From Pseudomonadota bacterium (GTDB taxonomy: Bacteria; Pseudomonadota; Alphaproteobacteria; Rhizobiales; Devosiaceae), in contig JAEWCE010000140.1 in the NCBI GenBank assembly GCA_023390785.1, positions 1 to 26,175 on the forward strand: a stretch of 26,175 nt of DNA, given 5' to 3'. The notes beneath the pieces were generated by a model. That model saw nothing but the letters and a program-made list of their open reading frames with translations. It did not search any database and was not told the origin of the DNA. A program made the position numbers and the translations under genes. Shown here piece after piece: positions 14,538 to 21,699 of the stretch; the stretch's first letter is position 1; every line of letters starts with the position of its first letter.

Positions 14538-15797
14538 TCAGAAGTGACCGGTAAAGGTCCCGGCAATTCCGTAGGTGATCATCGAGCCCCAGCCGAAGCT
14601 GGTGGTCGGCCCAGCACCGCCGACGACGCCCGCATGGTTCACGGTCGGGACGGCCGACAGGTAGCCGACATTGCCATTGAGACCAATCGACTTGTTGCCC
14701 TCGAGGTCCCAGGACACGCCACCATTCGCCTTAGCGGAGAAGGCTGCGCGGCTCCCCAGGTCTGCCGTGTGGGTCGGGCCATCGACGGACAGGTTGGGCG
14801 ACGCGCCGTTAGCCGAGTCGACGCCGCAGCAGGTGGAGTAGGTATCGTGCTCATTCCAGGTCGAATGCACGGAATACACGCCGCCTTCGGCACCGAGAGT
14901 GAAGGTTACGCCCGGCTGCGCCTGGAAGGATACGTTGCCTCCAAACACGCCGCCGAGGTAAGTGCTCATCAACTGGTCGTTGAGCGCGATGGTGAAGGTC
15001 GGAAGAATGCTGGGAGCCGCGACCTCGACAATATCAGCCGTAAAGGCGGTCGTGATGCCCTGAGAAAGAGCTCGCACACTCGGACCCGCGTAGACCTGAA
15101 CTTTGGTGGCGCTGTCGAAGGTGCCAGCCATGCCGATGGTGAGATCGGCACCACCGTAGAAGATCGAGCGGGTGACGTCGGTCCGGATCTTCGCAGAGCC
15201 ATCGGTGCTGTTGATTTCCAAAGCACCACCAGTTGGGTCTCCGATACCGACGAAGCCCGCGCCGGTCGTCGGCGAAGTCGCACCAGCGGCCACGACAAAA
15301 CCCGGACCTGAGGCGTTCGGCTGGGCACCGCCGGCGTTGGCCGTGCCGCTGAGCGGGGGATTCGGAGCCGCCCCTACACCCGTGTTTGCACCGCCCGGCC
15401 CAGTTACCGAAAGGCTAACCGAGTTGGCATTGACACTAAAGGTCCCTCCGCCAGGGGTGGGAACGTCGACACCAGTGATGATTGTGTCCGAGGTGACCGA
15501 ATCCGTCCAACTGCTCATTCCTACGCCGAACGACCCGTAGGCGTTGATGCCGAGGACCAGCCCCCAGTCGCCGGTGCTGCCGACGGTGGTCTGGCCGCTG
15601 AAGCCGATCATGCCGCCGATCATGTTGCCGCTGGCGACATGGCCGAAGGCGCCTGTGTCGTAGCTCGGGACGCCAATCCCGATGATACCGCCCGTGCCGC
15701 TCAGGGTGAACGTGGGGGCCGGGTCCTGCGCGAGTGCCGGCGCCGCGAGCGCCGTGGACCCCAGCAGTGCCGCCGCGATCAAAAGTGACTTTTGCAT
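14538..15797 (-). CDS. Predicted outer-membrane beta-barrel protein, family not recognised
   Basis: A 419-residue exported protein. The signal peptide is residues 1-23 (SLLIAAALLGSTALAAPALA, then QD). The mature part alternates aromatic and polar residues in amphipathic strands (GGMIGFSGQTT, DWGLVLGINAYGSFG, IFYGGADLTIGMAG, KVQVYAGPSVRAL, VTFTLGAEGGVYSV) and ends in phenylalanine (TGHF), the signature recognised by the BAM complex. A Gly/Ala/Pro/Thr-rich, low-complexity stretch of about 65 residues in the first half probably forms a large external loop. Two adjacent cysteines (TCC) occur near residue 320. ATG 15797 is chosen because the signal peptide begins there and GAGGG lies upstream. It converges on the curlin-like operon, so a role in its secretion or anchoring is possible but unproven. 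Confidence 0.75.
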   Translation of the reverse strand: MQKSLLIAAALLGSTALAAPALAQDPAPTFTLSGTGGIIGIGVPSYDTGAFGHVASGNMIGGMIGFSGQTTVGSTGDWGLVLGINAYGSFGVGMSSWTDSVTSDTIITGVDVPTPGGGTFSVNANSVSLSVTGPGGANTGVGAAPNPPLSGTANAGGAQPNASGPGFVVAAGATSPTTGAGFVGIGDPTGGALEINSTDGSAKIRTDVTRSIFYGGADLTIGMAGTFDSATKVQVYAGPSVRALSQGITTAFTADIVEVAAPSILPTFTIALNDQLMSTYLGGVFGGNVSFQAQPGVTFTLGAEGGVYSVHSTWNEHDTYSTCCGVDSANGASPNLSVDGPTHTADLGSRAAFSAKANGGVSWDLEGNKSIGLNGNVGYLSAVPTVNHAGVVGGAGPTTSFGWGSMITYGIAGTFTGHF

Positions 15798-15847
15798 CGA
15801 TTCTGCCCTCAAGATTTCCCTGACTTTGCCGCAGGACGAACACACTT

Positions 15848-15893
15848 GTCCAGAAGTTGCGGCAGGTTTTGGGTCAGTTCTCCACTTCTGGAC
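15848..15893. repeat. 10-bp inverted repeat upstream of the beta-barrel gene
   Basis: GTCCAGAAGT at 15848-15857 is repeated as its exact reverse complement ACTTCTGGAC at 15884-15893, with 26 bases between. It lies 51-96 bp before the ATG, in the expected promoter or leader region, and could be a paired operator or an mRNA stem-loop. The rest of the gap (15894-16142) is AT-richer than its surroundings and shows no gene. Confidence 0.6.
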
Positions 15894-16142
15894 TTGGGCC
15901 CTATGCTAATCCTAACCGCTTAATATTGTTCTACGATTTGCAAACCCTGGAAAATCGATAAGGTCGGCTTAAATCAAATGTTGGCGCCTGTGACTTTGTC
16001 GCCACGCCCCTTTTCTTGGAGTCTATTGACCCGCCACAATCTAGCGAGGGACTGGAAAGTCGGGTGCTAACGATTTGATAACGAAGAAACGCCGCTCGTG
16101 GTCGTCAACAGGCGAGGTGCCGAGCGTTGGGCAGACGGGCTT

Positions 16143-16955
16143 TTACTTGAACAGCAGCACGGCCCAAAGGCCGATGGCGCCGATGAAAATCCGCCAGTAG
16201 GCGAACGGCGCGAAGCCGTGGCGCTGGATGAAGTCGAGCGCGTAGCGGACGACGAAGAAGGCAGAAATGAACGCCAGGGCGAAGCCGATGGCGATGTCAA
16301 GCCCGGCCTCGGTGCCGATCAGAGCGCGGTTTTTCCAGAAATCGAGGGCAAAAGCGCCGATCATCAGCGGGATGGCGACGAAAAAGCTGAATTCGGCGGC
16401 CGAGCGCTTGTCGGTGCCCAGGAGCAGCGAGCCGACGATGGTGGAGCCGGAGCGCGATACGCCGGGGACCAGCGACAGCACCTGGAACAGGCCGATATAA
16501 AGACACAGCAGCGGCGGATACTCGTAGATCGAAGTGTATTTCGGCGTCAGCTTCAGTTGATCGACGTAGAGCAGCACGATGCCGCCGATGATCAGCATGG
16601 AGCAGATGAGGGTCGGGCTTTCGAACAGCACGCCCTTGATGAAGTCGTGCGCGAGCGCGCCGACCAGCGCCGCCGGCAACGCCGCCAGCACGACCCCGAG
16701 AATGAAGCGCCAGGCGCCGGGCTTTCGCGCAATGGCGTCGCGCAGGATGAGAAGCAGGCGGCCGAAATACACCACGACGATGGCAAGGATGGCGCCGAGC
16801 TGGATCAGCACCTCGAACACCTGGCCGGGGCTGTGAAAGCCGAGGAAATGGGCGGCCAGCAGCAGGTGCGCGGTGGACGAGACTGGAACGAACTCGGTCA
16901 GGCCCTCGAGGATGCCTAAAATCGCAGGCGCAAAAAGACCTTGATCGACGCTCAT
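16143..16955 (-). CDS. uppP: Undecaprenyl-diphosphatase (UppP/BacA)
   Basis: A 270-residue polytopic inner-membrane enzyme that dephosphorylates undecaprenyl pyrophosphate and so recycles the lipid carrier for peptidoglycan and polysaccharide synthesis. The two conserved active-site motifs are present: GILEGLTEFVPVSSTAH (residues 14-30, with E17, E21, S27, H30) and PGVSRSGST (164-172, with R168). Length and helix pattern are those of the family. ATG 16955 has AGGAGA upstream. It is divergent from fzlA; no terminator was seen after it. Confidence 0.96.
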   Translation of the reverse strand: MSVDQGLFAPAILGILEGLTEFVPVSSTAHLLLAAHFLGFHSPGQVFEVLIQLGAILAIVVVYFGRLLLILRDAIARKPGAWRFILGVVLAALPAALVGALAHDFIKGVLFESPTLICSMLIIGGIVLLYVDQLKLTPKYTSIYEYPPLLCLYIGLFQVLSLVPGVSRSGSTIVGSLLLGTDKRSAAEFSFFVAIPLMIGAFALDFWKNRALIGTEAGLDIAIGFALAFISAFFVVRYALDFIQRHGFAPFAYWRIFIGAIGLWAVLLFK

Positions 16956-17039
16956 ATGTTCTCCTACTCATCGCGGGCGCGTGGGCGGCTTCTCGCTTAA
17001 GCTGATTTGCGGGGCCGCGCCATTGGACCCGGATGCCGT

Positions 17040-17717
17040 ATGCCGCGACTGTTGCACCACAGGCTCGACCCCTCGTCCCGCCTCGCCCGGCTGATGTTCG
17101 CCGAGTATGGCGTGGCGGTGGAGCTCGAGGACGCAAAGCCCTGGCGGCGCGACCCGCACCTGCTCGAGCTCAACCCGGCGGCGACGGTGCCGATCCTGCT
17201 CGATGAAGGCGAGCCGCCGTCGGTGGGCACGCTGGCGGTGATCCACGCCATCGAGGATCGCTACAGCCCGAGCGCGGTGGCCGGACTGTTCCCCTCGCAG
17301 GGGCGCGACCGGGCCGAGATGTGGCGGCTCAGCGAATGGGTGCTGATGAAGCTCAACGACGAGGTGACGCGCTACGTCATCGAGGAAAAGATCGTCAAGC
17401 GCGACACCCCGGGCGCGACGCCCGACCCGTCGGTGCTGCGGGTGGCCAAGGCCAACCTCGTCGAGCACATGCTGTATTTCAACTGGCTGTTCGCAACGCG
17501 GCAATGGCTGGCCGGAGACGCCATGTCGCTGGCCGATTTCGCGCTGGCGGCGCACCTCAGCGCGCTCGACTATCTGGGCGACGTCGACTGGGAAACCTCG
17601 GTCGAAACGCGGCACTGGTATGCCCGCATCAAGTCGCGCCCCGCCTTCCGCACCCTGCTCAACGACCGGATTGGCGGCATGCCGCCGCACGCGGGATATG
17701 CCAACCTTGATTTCTAG
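17040..17717 (+). CDS. fzlA: FtsZ-binding GST-like protein FzlA
   Basis: A 225-residue glutathione-S-transferase-fold protein. The N-terminal thioredoxin-like half (LLHHRLDPSSRLARLMFAEYG, LNPAATVPILLDE) is followed by an all-alpha half with VTRYVIEEKIVKR, WLAGDAMSLADFALAAHLSALDYLGDVDW and WYARIKSRPAFRTLL. The C-terminus ends YANLDF, like the HYADLDF-type tail I recall for FzlA, the part that contacts FtsZ. FzlA binds FtsZ filaments and links constriction to septal peptidoglycan synthesis in Caulobacter and relatives; it is not a detoxifying GST. ATG 17040 agrees with homology although its ribosome-binding site is weak. It is divergent from uppP. Confidence 0.85.
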   Translation: MPRLLHHRLDPSSRLARLMFAEYGVAVELEDAKPWRRDPHLLELNPAATVPILLDEGEPPSVGTLAVIHAIEDRYSPSAVAGLFPSQGRDRAEMWRLSEWVLMKLNDEVTRYVIEEKIVKRDTPGATPDPSVLRVAKANLVEHMLYFNWLFATRQWLAGDAMSLADFALAAHLSALDYLGDVDWETSVETRHWYARIKSRPAFRTLLNDRIGGMPPHAGYANLDF

Positions 17718-17756
17718 GCCACTCCGGCGTCAGGTGAGATGACACGGAGGCCTTCG

Positions 17757-18008
17757 ATGACTGGTCGAAAAGTCCCGAAGTTCAAGACCGACGAAGAGGC
17801 AGAGGCGTTCCTCATGCAGGATTTGTCCGACCTCGATTTCTCGCAGTTCAAGCGCATGCACTTCAATTTCGAGAAGAACGACGCCCGCTTCAGCATGAGC
17901 GTGCCTCAATGGCTGCTCGACGAGATCAAGTTGCGGGCAGGCGCGCTGGGTATCTCGCATACTCGCTACATCCGCATGCTGATGGAACGCGATATTGCCG
18001 CAAAGTAG
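17757..18008 (+). CDS. CopG/BrnA-type antitoxin-like ribbon-helix-helix protein (no toxin seen)
   Basis: An 83-residue protein. The N-terminus KVPKFKTDEEAEAFLMQDLSD is the pattern of CopG-type antitoxins (BrnA-like), where it contacts the partner. Residues about 44-80 (RFSMSVPQWLLDEIKLRA, then GISHTRYIRMLMER) form the ribbon-helix-helix DNA-binding domain. ATG 17757 is preferred to 17739 because GGAGG ends six bases upstream. A cognate toxin would normally lie directly upstream, but that place is taken by fzlA and nothing fits downstream. It is an orphan antitoxin or a regulator derived from one. Its end overlaps the start of queG by 14 bases. Confidence 0.75.
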   Translation: MTGRKVPKFKTDEEAEAFLMQDLSDLDFSQFKRMHFNFEKNDARFSMSVPQWLLDEIKLRAGALGISHTRYIRMLMERDIAAK

Positions 18009-19128
18009 CGCGGCGCTGGTCGCCGAGCTCAAGGCGCGGGCCAGGGCGCTCGGCTTCGAGGCGTTCGGCATCACCGCGCCGGGGGCGCGGCCGGATCTGC
18101 GCGACAAGCTCGGCGAAGCGCTCAGGCGCGGCTGGCATGGCGACATGGCGTGGATGGAAGAGACGGCGGCGCGGCGTGCCGATCCGCTGGCGCTGTGGGA
18201 CGGCACGCGCTCGGTGATCATGCTGGGGGTCAATTACGGCCCCGACCGCGATCCGCTGGAGGTGCTGGCGCAACGCGACAGGGGCAGCATTTCGGTCTAT
18301 GCACGCAATCGCGACTACCACGAGATCATCAAGGGCCGGCTGAAGGAGCTGGCGGGGCTGCTGGCGCGGCGCAGCGGCGCCGAGGTCAAGGTATTCGTCG
18401 ATACCGCGCCGGTGATGGAAAAGCCCCTGGCGGAGGCGGCGGGCCTCGGCTGGCAGGGCAAGCACACGGTGCTGGTCAGCCGCGCGTTCGGCTCGTGGCT
18501 GTTTCTGGGGGCCATCTTCACTGCCGCCGAGCTGCCGGTCGATGCGCCGCACGAGGAGAGCTGCGGCAGTTGCCGGCGCTGCCTCGACATCTGCCCGACC
18601 AATGCCTTTCCAGCGCCGTTCCAGCTCGACGCCCGGCGCTGCCTCGCCTACCTCACGGTGGAGCACAGGGGGCCGATCCCGCGCGAGTTCCGGGTGGCGA
18701 TGGGCAACCGCATCTATGGCTGCGACGACTGCCTTGCGGTGTGCCCGTGGAACAAATTCGCCACCGCGAGCCGCGAGGCCAAGCTCGTGGCGCGCGACGA
18801 GCTCAACGCGCCGGCGCTCGCCGACCTCGCGGCGCTCGACGATGCCGGCTTCCGGGCGCTGTTCTCCGGCTCGCCGATCAAGCGCATCGGGCATGCGCGC
18901 TTCCTGCGCAATGTGCTGATCGCCGTCGGCAACAGCGGCGATGCGGCGCTGGCGCCACTGGCGGTAGCCCGGCTCGGCGATGGGGAGCCGCTTATCCGCG
19001 GGGCAGCGGTGTGGGCGGCGCGCCGGCTGCTGCCGGCTGCCGAAAGCCAGCGTTTGGCGCTGGACTTTCTGCCGCGCGAGGGCGACACCACCGTCCGATC
19101 GGAATGGACCGCAGAGCTTTCGGCATAA
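17995..19128 (+). CDS. queG: Epoxyqueuosine reductase QueG
   Basis: A 377-residue cobalamin- and iron-sulfur-dependent enzyme for the last step of queuosine synthesis in tRNA wobble position 34. The proposed catalytic aspartate is D136 in VFVDTAPVMEKPLA. Two ferredoxin-type 4Fe-4S motifs follow: CGSCRRCLDICP (C190, C193, C196, C200) and CDDCLAVCPWN (C243, C246, C250), with C216 as the extra ligand. A C-terminal HEAT-like region completes it. No ATG or GTG fits the start, so TTG 17995 is taken; this overlaps the antitoxin-like gene by 14 bases and suggests coupled translation. The stop codon shares a base with the next gene's ATG. Confidence 0.94.
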   Translation: MPQSSAALVAELKARARALGFEAFGITAPGARPDLRDKLGEALRRGWHGDMAWMEETAARRADPLALWDGTRSVIMLGVNYGPDRDPLEVLAQRDRGSISVYARNRDYHEIIKGRLKELAGLLARRSGAEVKVFVDTAPVMEKPLAEAAGLGWQGKHTVLVSRAFGSWLFLGAIFTAAELPVDAPHEESCGSCRRCLDICPTNAFPAPFQLDARRCLAYLTVEHRGPIPREFRVAMGNRIYGCDDCLAVCPWNKFATASREAKLVARDELNAPALADLAALDDAGFRALFSGSPIKRIGHARFLRNVLIAVGNSGDAALAPLAVARLGDGEPLIRGAAVWAARRLLPAAESQRLALDFLPREGDTTVRSEWTAELSA

Positions 19129-20000
19129 TGGGCGTATTCTTTTTCGGCATGGGGTATTCGTCGCTGGCGACAGCCAAGGCGATGCACGACACGATCGCGG
19201 CGGACTTGCCGATCGCCGGCACGACGCGCACCGAAGAGGGCGTCGAACGGCTGGCCGAGAGCCCGTACCGGCTGCACGTGTTCGACGGGTTGAGCAAAGG
19301 GCCGACGCTCGGCACCGATCTGCGCCAGGCGAGCCATGTGGTGCTGTCGATCCCGCCCAATGACAGCGGCGATCCGGCGTACAATTTGCATCGCGACGAC
19401 ATCGATGCGGCGGAACACCTCGAATGGCTCTGCTACTATTCGACCGTCGGGGTCTATGGCGATTTCGGCGGACAGTGGATCGACGAGACGGCGCCGACCC
19501 GTCCGATCAACAAGCGCAGCCAGCAGCGGGTCGAGGTGGAACAGCTCTGGCGCGACTACGCGGCGGCGCGCAACCTGCCGCTGCTGGTGCTGAGGCTTGC
19601 CGGCATCTACGGGCCGGGCCGGTCGAGCTTCGACAAGCTGCGCGAAGGCACGGCGCGGCGCATCATCAAGCCGAACCAGGTATTCAACCGCATCCACGTC
19701 GACGATATCGGCCGCGTGACGGCGCTGGCAGCGCAGCGCAAGCTTGCGGGCACGTTCAACCTCAGCGACGACGAACCGGCGCCGCCGCAGGACCTGGTGG
19801 AGTATGCAGCGCGGCTGATGGGCGCACCGGTGCCGCCTGGGATACCGTTCGAAGAGGCGGAGATGACGCCGATGGCACGAAGCTTCTATGCCGACAACAA
19901 GCGGGTCTCGAGCCGCGCCATCAAGCAGGCGCTGGGACTCGAGCTCCTCTACCCGACCTACCAGGCCGGGCTCGACGCCATCTTCAGGCAACCCGCATGA
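19128..20000 (+). CDS. SDR-family NAD(P)-dependent oxidoreductase/epimerase, YeeZ-like
   Basis: A 290-residue protein of the extended short-chain dehydrogenase type. The cofactor motif is the short form GMGYSS (residues 7-12). SIPPNDSGDP, YYSTVGVYGDFGG, LRLAGIYGPGRS and FNRIHVDDIGRV follow. Together these match the E. coli YeeZ group, whose substrate is not established. ATG 19128 overlaps the queG stop by one base (TAATG), and the end overlaps the acetyltransferase by four. Confidence 0.85.
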   Translation: MGVFFFGMGYSSLATAKAMHDTIAADLPIAGTTRTEEGVERLAESPYRLHVFDGLSKGPTLGTDLRQASHVVLSIPPNDSGDPAYNLHRDDIDAAEHLEWLCYYSTVGVYGDFGGQWIDETAPTRPINKRSQQRVEVEQLWRDYAAARNLPLLVLRLAGIYGPGRSSFDKLREGTARRIIKPNQVFNRIHVDDIGRVTALAAQRKLAGTFNLSDDEPAPPQDLVEYAARLMGAPVPPGIPFEEAEMTPMARSFYADNKRVSSRAIKQALGLELLYPTYQAGLDAIFRQPA

Positions 20001-20671
20001 GCGCGCCGCGTCCCGCCAAGGGCCCGCCGCAGCGGGTGGTGCTCGAGGGCCGCTATGTGCGGCTCGAGCCGATCGGGCTGCAGCATGTTGCGAGCCTTTA
20101 TGACGCCATCGGCAGCGCCGACGGCCGCGAGCGCTTCACCTGGCTGTTCGAGACGGCGCCGGAAACGGAAGCGGAACTGGCGAGCTACGTGCAGCGCGCC
20201 GCCGCCGCAGACGATCCGCTGATGTTTGCGGTGGTCGACAGCGTGACGGGCCGCACCGAAGGCCGGCAGGCGCTGATGCGGATCGTGCCCGAGCACGGCG
20301 TGATCGAGATCGGCTCGATCTATTGGGGGCCGCGCATGGCGCGCAGCCGGCGCGCGACCGAGGCGCTGTACCTCGCGGCGCGCTATGTGTTCGACGAGCT
20401 CGGCTATCGCCGCTTCGAGTGGAAGTGCAACAACCACAACGCGCCCAGCAAGGCGGCAGCCGAGCGCTTCGGCTTCAGCTTCGAGGGCATCTTCCGCCAG
20501 CACATGATCCAGAAGGGCCAGAACCGCGACACCGCCTGGTTCGCCATGCTCGACAGCGAGTGGCCGGCGCGCAAGGCGGAGTACGAGCGCTGGCTCGCAC
20601 CCGACAATTTCGACGACAAGGAACAGCAGCGCAGCAGGCTGCGCTTCGACAAGATTGGGAGCAGGACATGA
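19997..20671 (+). CDS. GNAT-family N-acetyltransferase (RimJ/RimL-like)
   Basis: A 224-residue acetyl-CoA-dependent acyltransferase. LEGRYVRLEPI at the start, EIGSIYWGPRMARSRRATEALYL in the acetyl-CoA binding region and RRFEWKCNNHNAPSKAAAERFGFSFEGIFRQH near the end give the typical pattern of ribosomal-protein or amino-acid N-acetyltransferases of the RimJ/RimL group. The R-x-x-G/A phosphate loop is degenerate (RSRRAT). The substrate is unknown. It overlaps both neighbours by four bases (ATGA), so it belongs to the queG operon. Confidence 0.88.
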   Translation: MSAPRPAKGPPQRVVLEGRYVRLEPIGLQHVASLYDAIGSADGRERFTWLFETAPETEAELASYVQRAAAADDPLMFAVVDSVTGRTEGRQALMRIVPEHGVIEIGSIYWGPRMARSRRATEALYLAARYVFDELGYRRFEWKCNNHNAPSKAAAERFGFSFEGIFRQHMIQKGQNRDTAWFAMLDSEWPARKAEYERWLAPDNFDDKEQQRSRLRFDKIGSRT

Positions 20672-21699
20672 CCTATCGCGCCAGCGACACCCGCTATGAC
20701 AGCATGAGCTATCGGCGCAGCGGCCGTTCGGGCCTGAAGCTGCCTGCCATCTCGCTGGGGCTGTGGCAGAATTTCGGTGGCACGCGCGACTATCCGTCGG
20801 CGTTCGAGATCCTGAGCTACGCCTTCGACCACGGCATCACGCATTTCGACCTTGCCAACAATTATGGCCCGCCGCCCGGCGCGGCCGAGGAGCTGTTCGG
20901 CGACGTGATGGCGCGCGATTTCCGTCCGTATCGCGACGAGCTGATCATCTCGAGCAAGGCCGGCTGGGACATGTGGCCGGGGCCGTATGGCGACCTCGGC
21001 AGCCGCAAATACCTGATCGCGTCGTGCGAACAGAGCCTCAAGCGCATGGGGCTCGACTATGTCGACATCTTCTATTCGCACCGGTTCGATCCCAACACGC
21101 CGCTCGAGGAGACGATGGGAGCGCTGGCGCAACTGCACCGGCAGGGCAAAGCGCTCTATGTCGGCATCTCGTCCTATCCGCGCGAGGAGACCAAGCAGGC
21201 CTACCGCATCCTCGCCGACATGGGCGTGCCGCTGCTGATCCACCAGCCGAGCTATTCCATCCTCAATCGCTGGATCGAGGACGATGAGACGCTCGACATC
21301 TGCGGCGAGCTCGGCATCGGGGTGATCCCGTTCTCGCCGCTGCAGCAGGGCATCCTGTCGGGCAAGTATTCCAAGGGCAGAGCAGGCACGCGCGCCGAGG
21401 AGCGCAACTCGTCGATCAATGCGCGGGCGCTGGCGCCCAAGGTGCTGGCCGGTGTCGATGCGCTGGGCAAGATCGCCAAGGCGCGCAAGCAGACGCTGTC
21501 GCAGCTGGCGCTGGCCTGGGTGCTGCGGCGCAGCGAGGTGACCTCGGCGCTGATCGGCGTGCGGACGCTCGAGCAGCTCAAGGATTGCCTGGGGGCACTC
21601 GACAATCTGAGTTTCACGCAAAAGGAGCTCGACGGCATCGATGCGGCGGTAGCGGACGCGATGCTGCCCAGCCGCCCGGCAACGACTATGGCCGACTGA
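20668..21699 (+). CDS. Aldo/keto reductase, YghZ/L-glyceraldehyde-3-phosphate reductase group
   Basis: A 343-residue NADPH-dependent TIM-barrel reductase. The catalytic tetrad is visible: D61 and Y66 in FDLANNYGPP, K97 in IISSKAGWDMWPGPYGD, and H138 in IFYSHRFDP. The stretch WDMWPGPYG and the C-terminal LIGVRTLEQLKDCLGAL are characteristic of the AKR14/YghZ branch, which reduces L-glyceraldehyde 3-phosphate and methylglyoxal. ATG 20668 overlaps the preceding stop by four bases. The 3' end overlaps a convergent membrane-protein gene by 14 bases, so no terminator separates them. Confidence 0.92.
   Translation: MTYRASDTRYDSMSYRRSGRSGLKLPAISLGLWQNFGGTRDYPSAFEILSYAFDHGITHFDLANNYGPPPGAAEELFGDVMARDFRPYRDELIISSKAGWDMWPGPYGDLGSRKYLIASCEQSLKRMGLDYVDIFYSHRFDPNTPLEETMGALAQLHRQGKALYVGISSYPREETKQAYRILADMGVPLLIHQPSYSILNRWIEDDETLDICGELGIGVIPFSPLQQGILSGKYSKGRAGTRAEERNSSINARALAPKVLAGVDALGKIAKARKQTLSQLALAWVLRRSEVTSALIGVRTLEQLKDCLGALDNLSFTQKELDGIDAAVADAMLPSRPATTMAD

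Noticed and set aside
14187..15311. 374-codon open frame on the plus strand
   Set aside because: It starts inside the terminator region and runs antisense to the beta-barrel gene, without start signal or recognisable domain.
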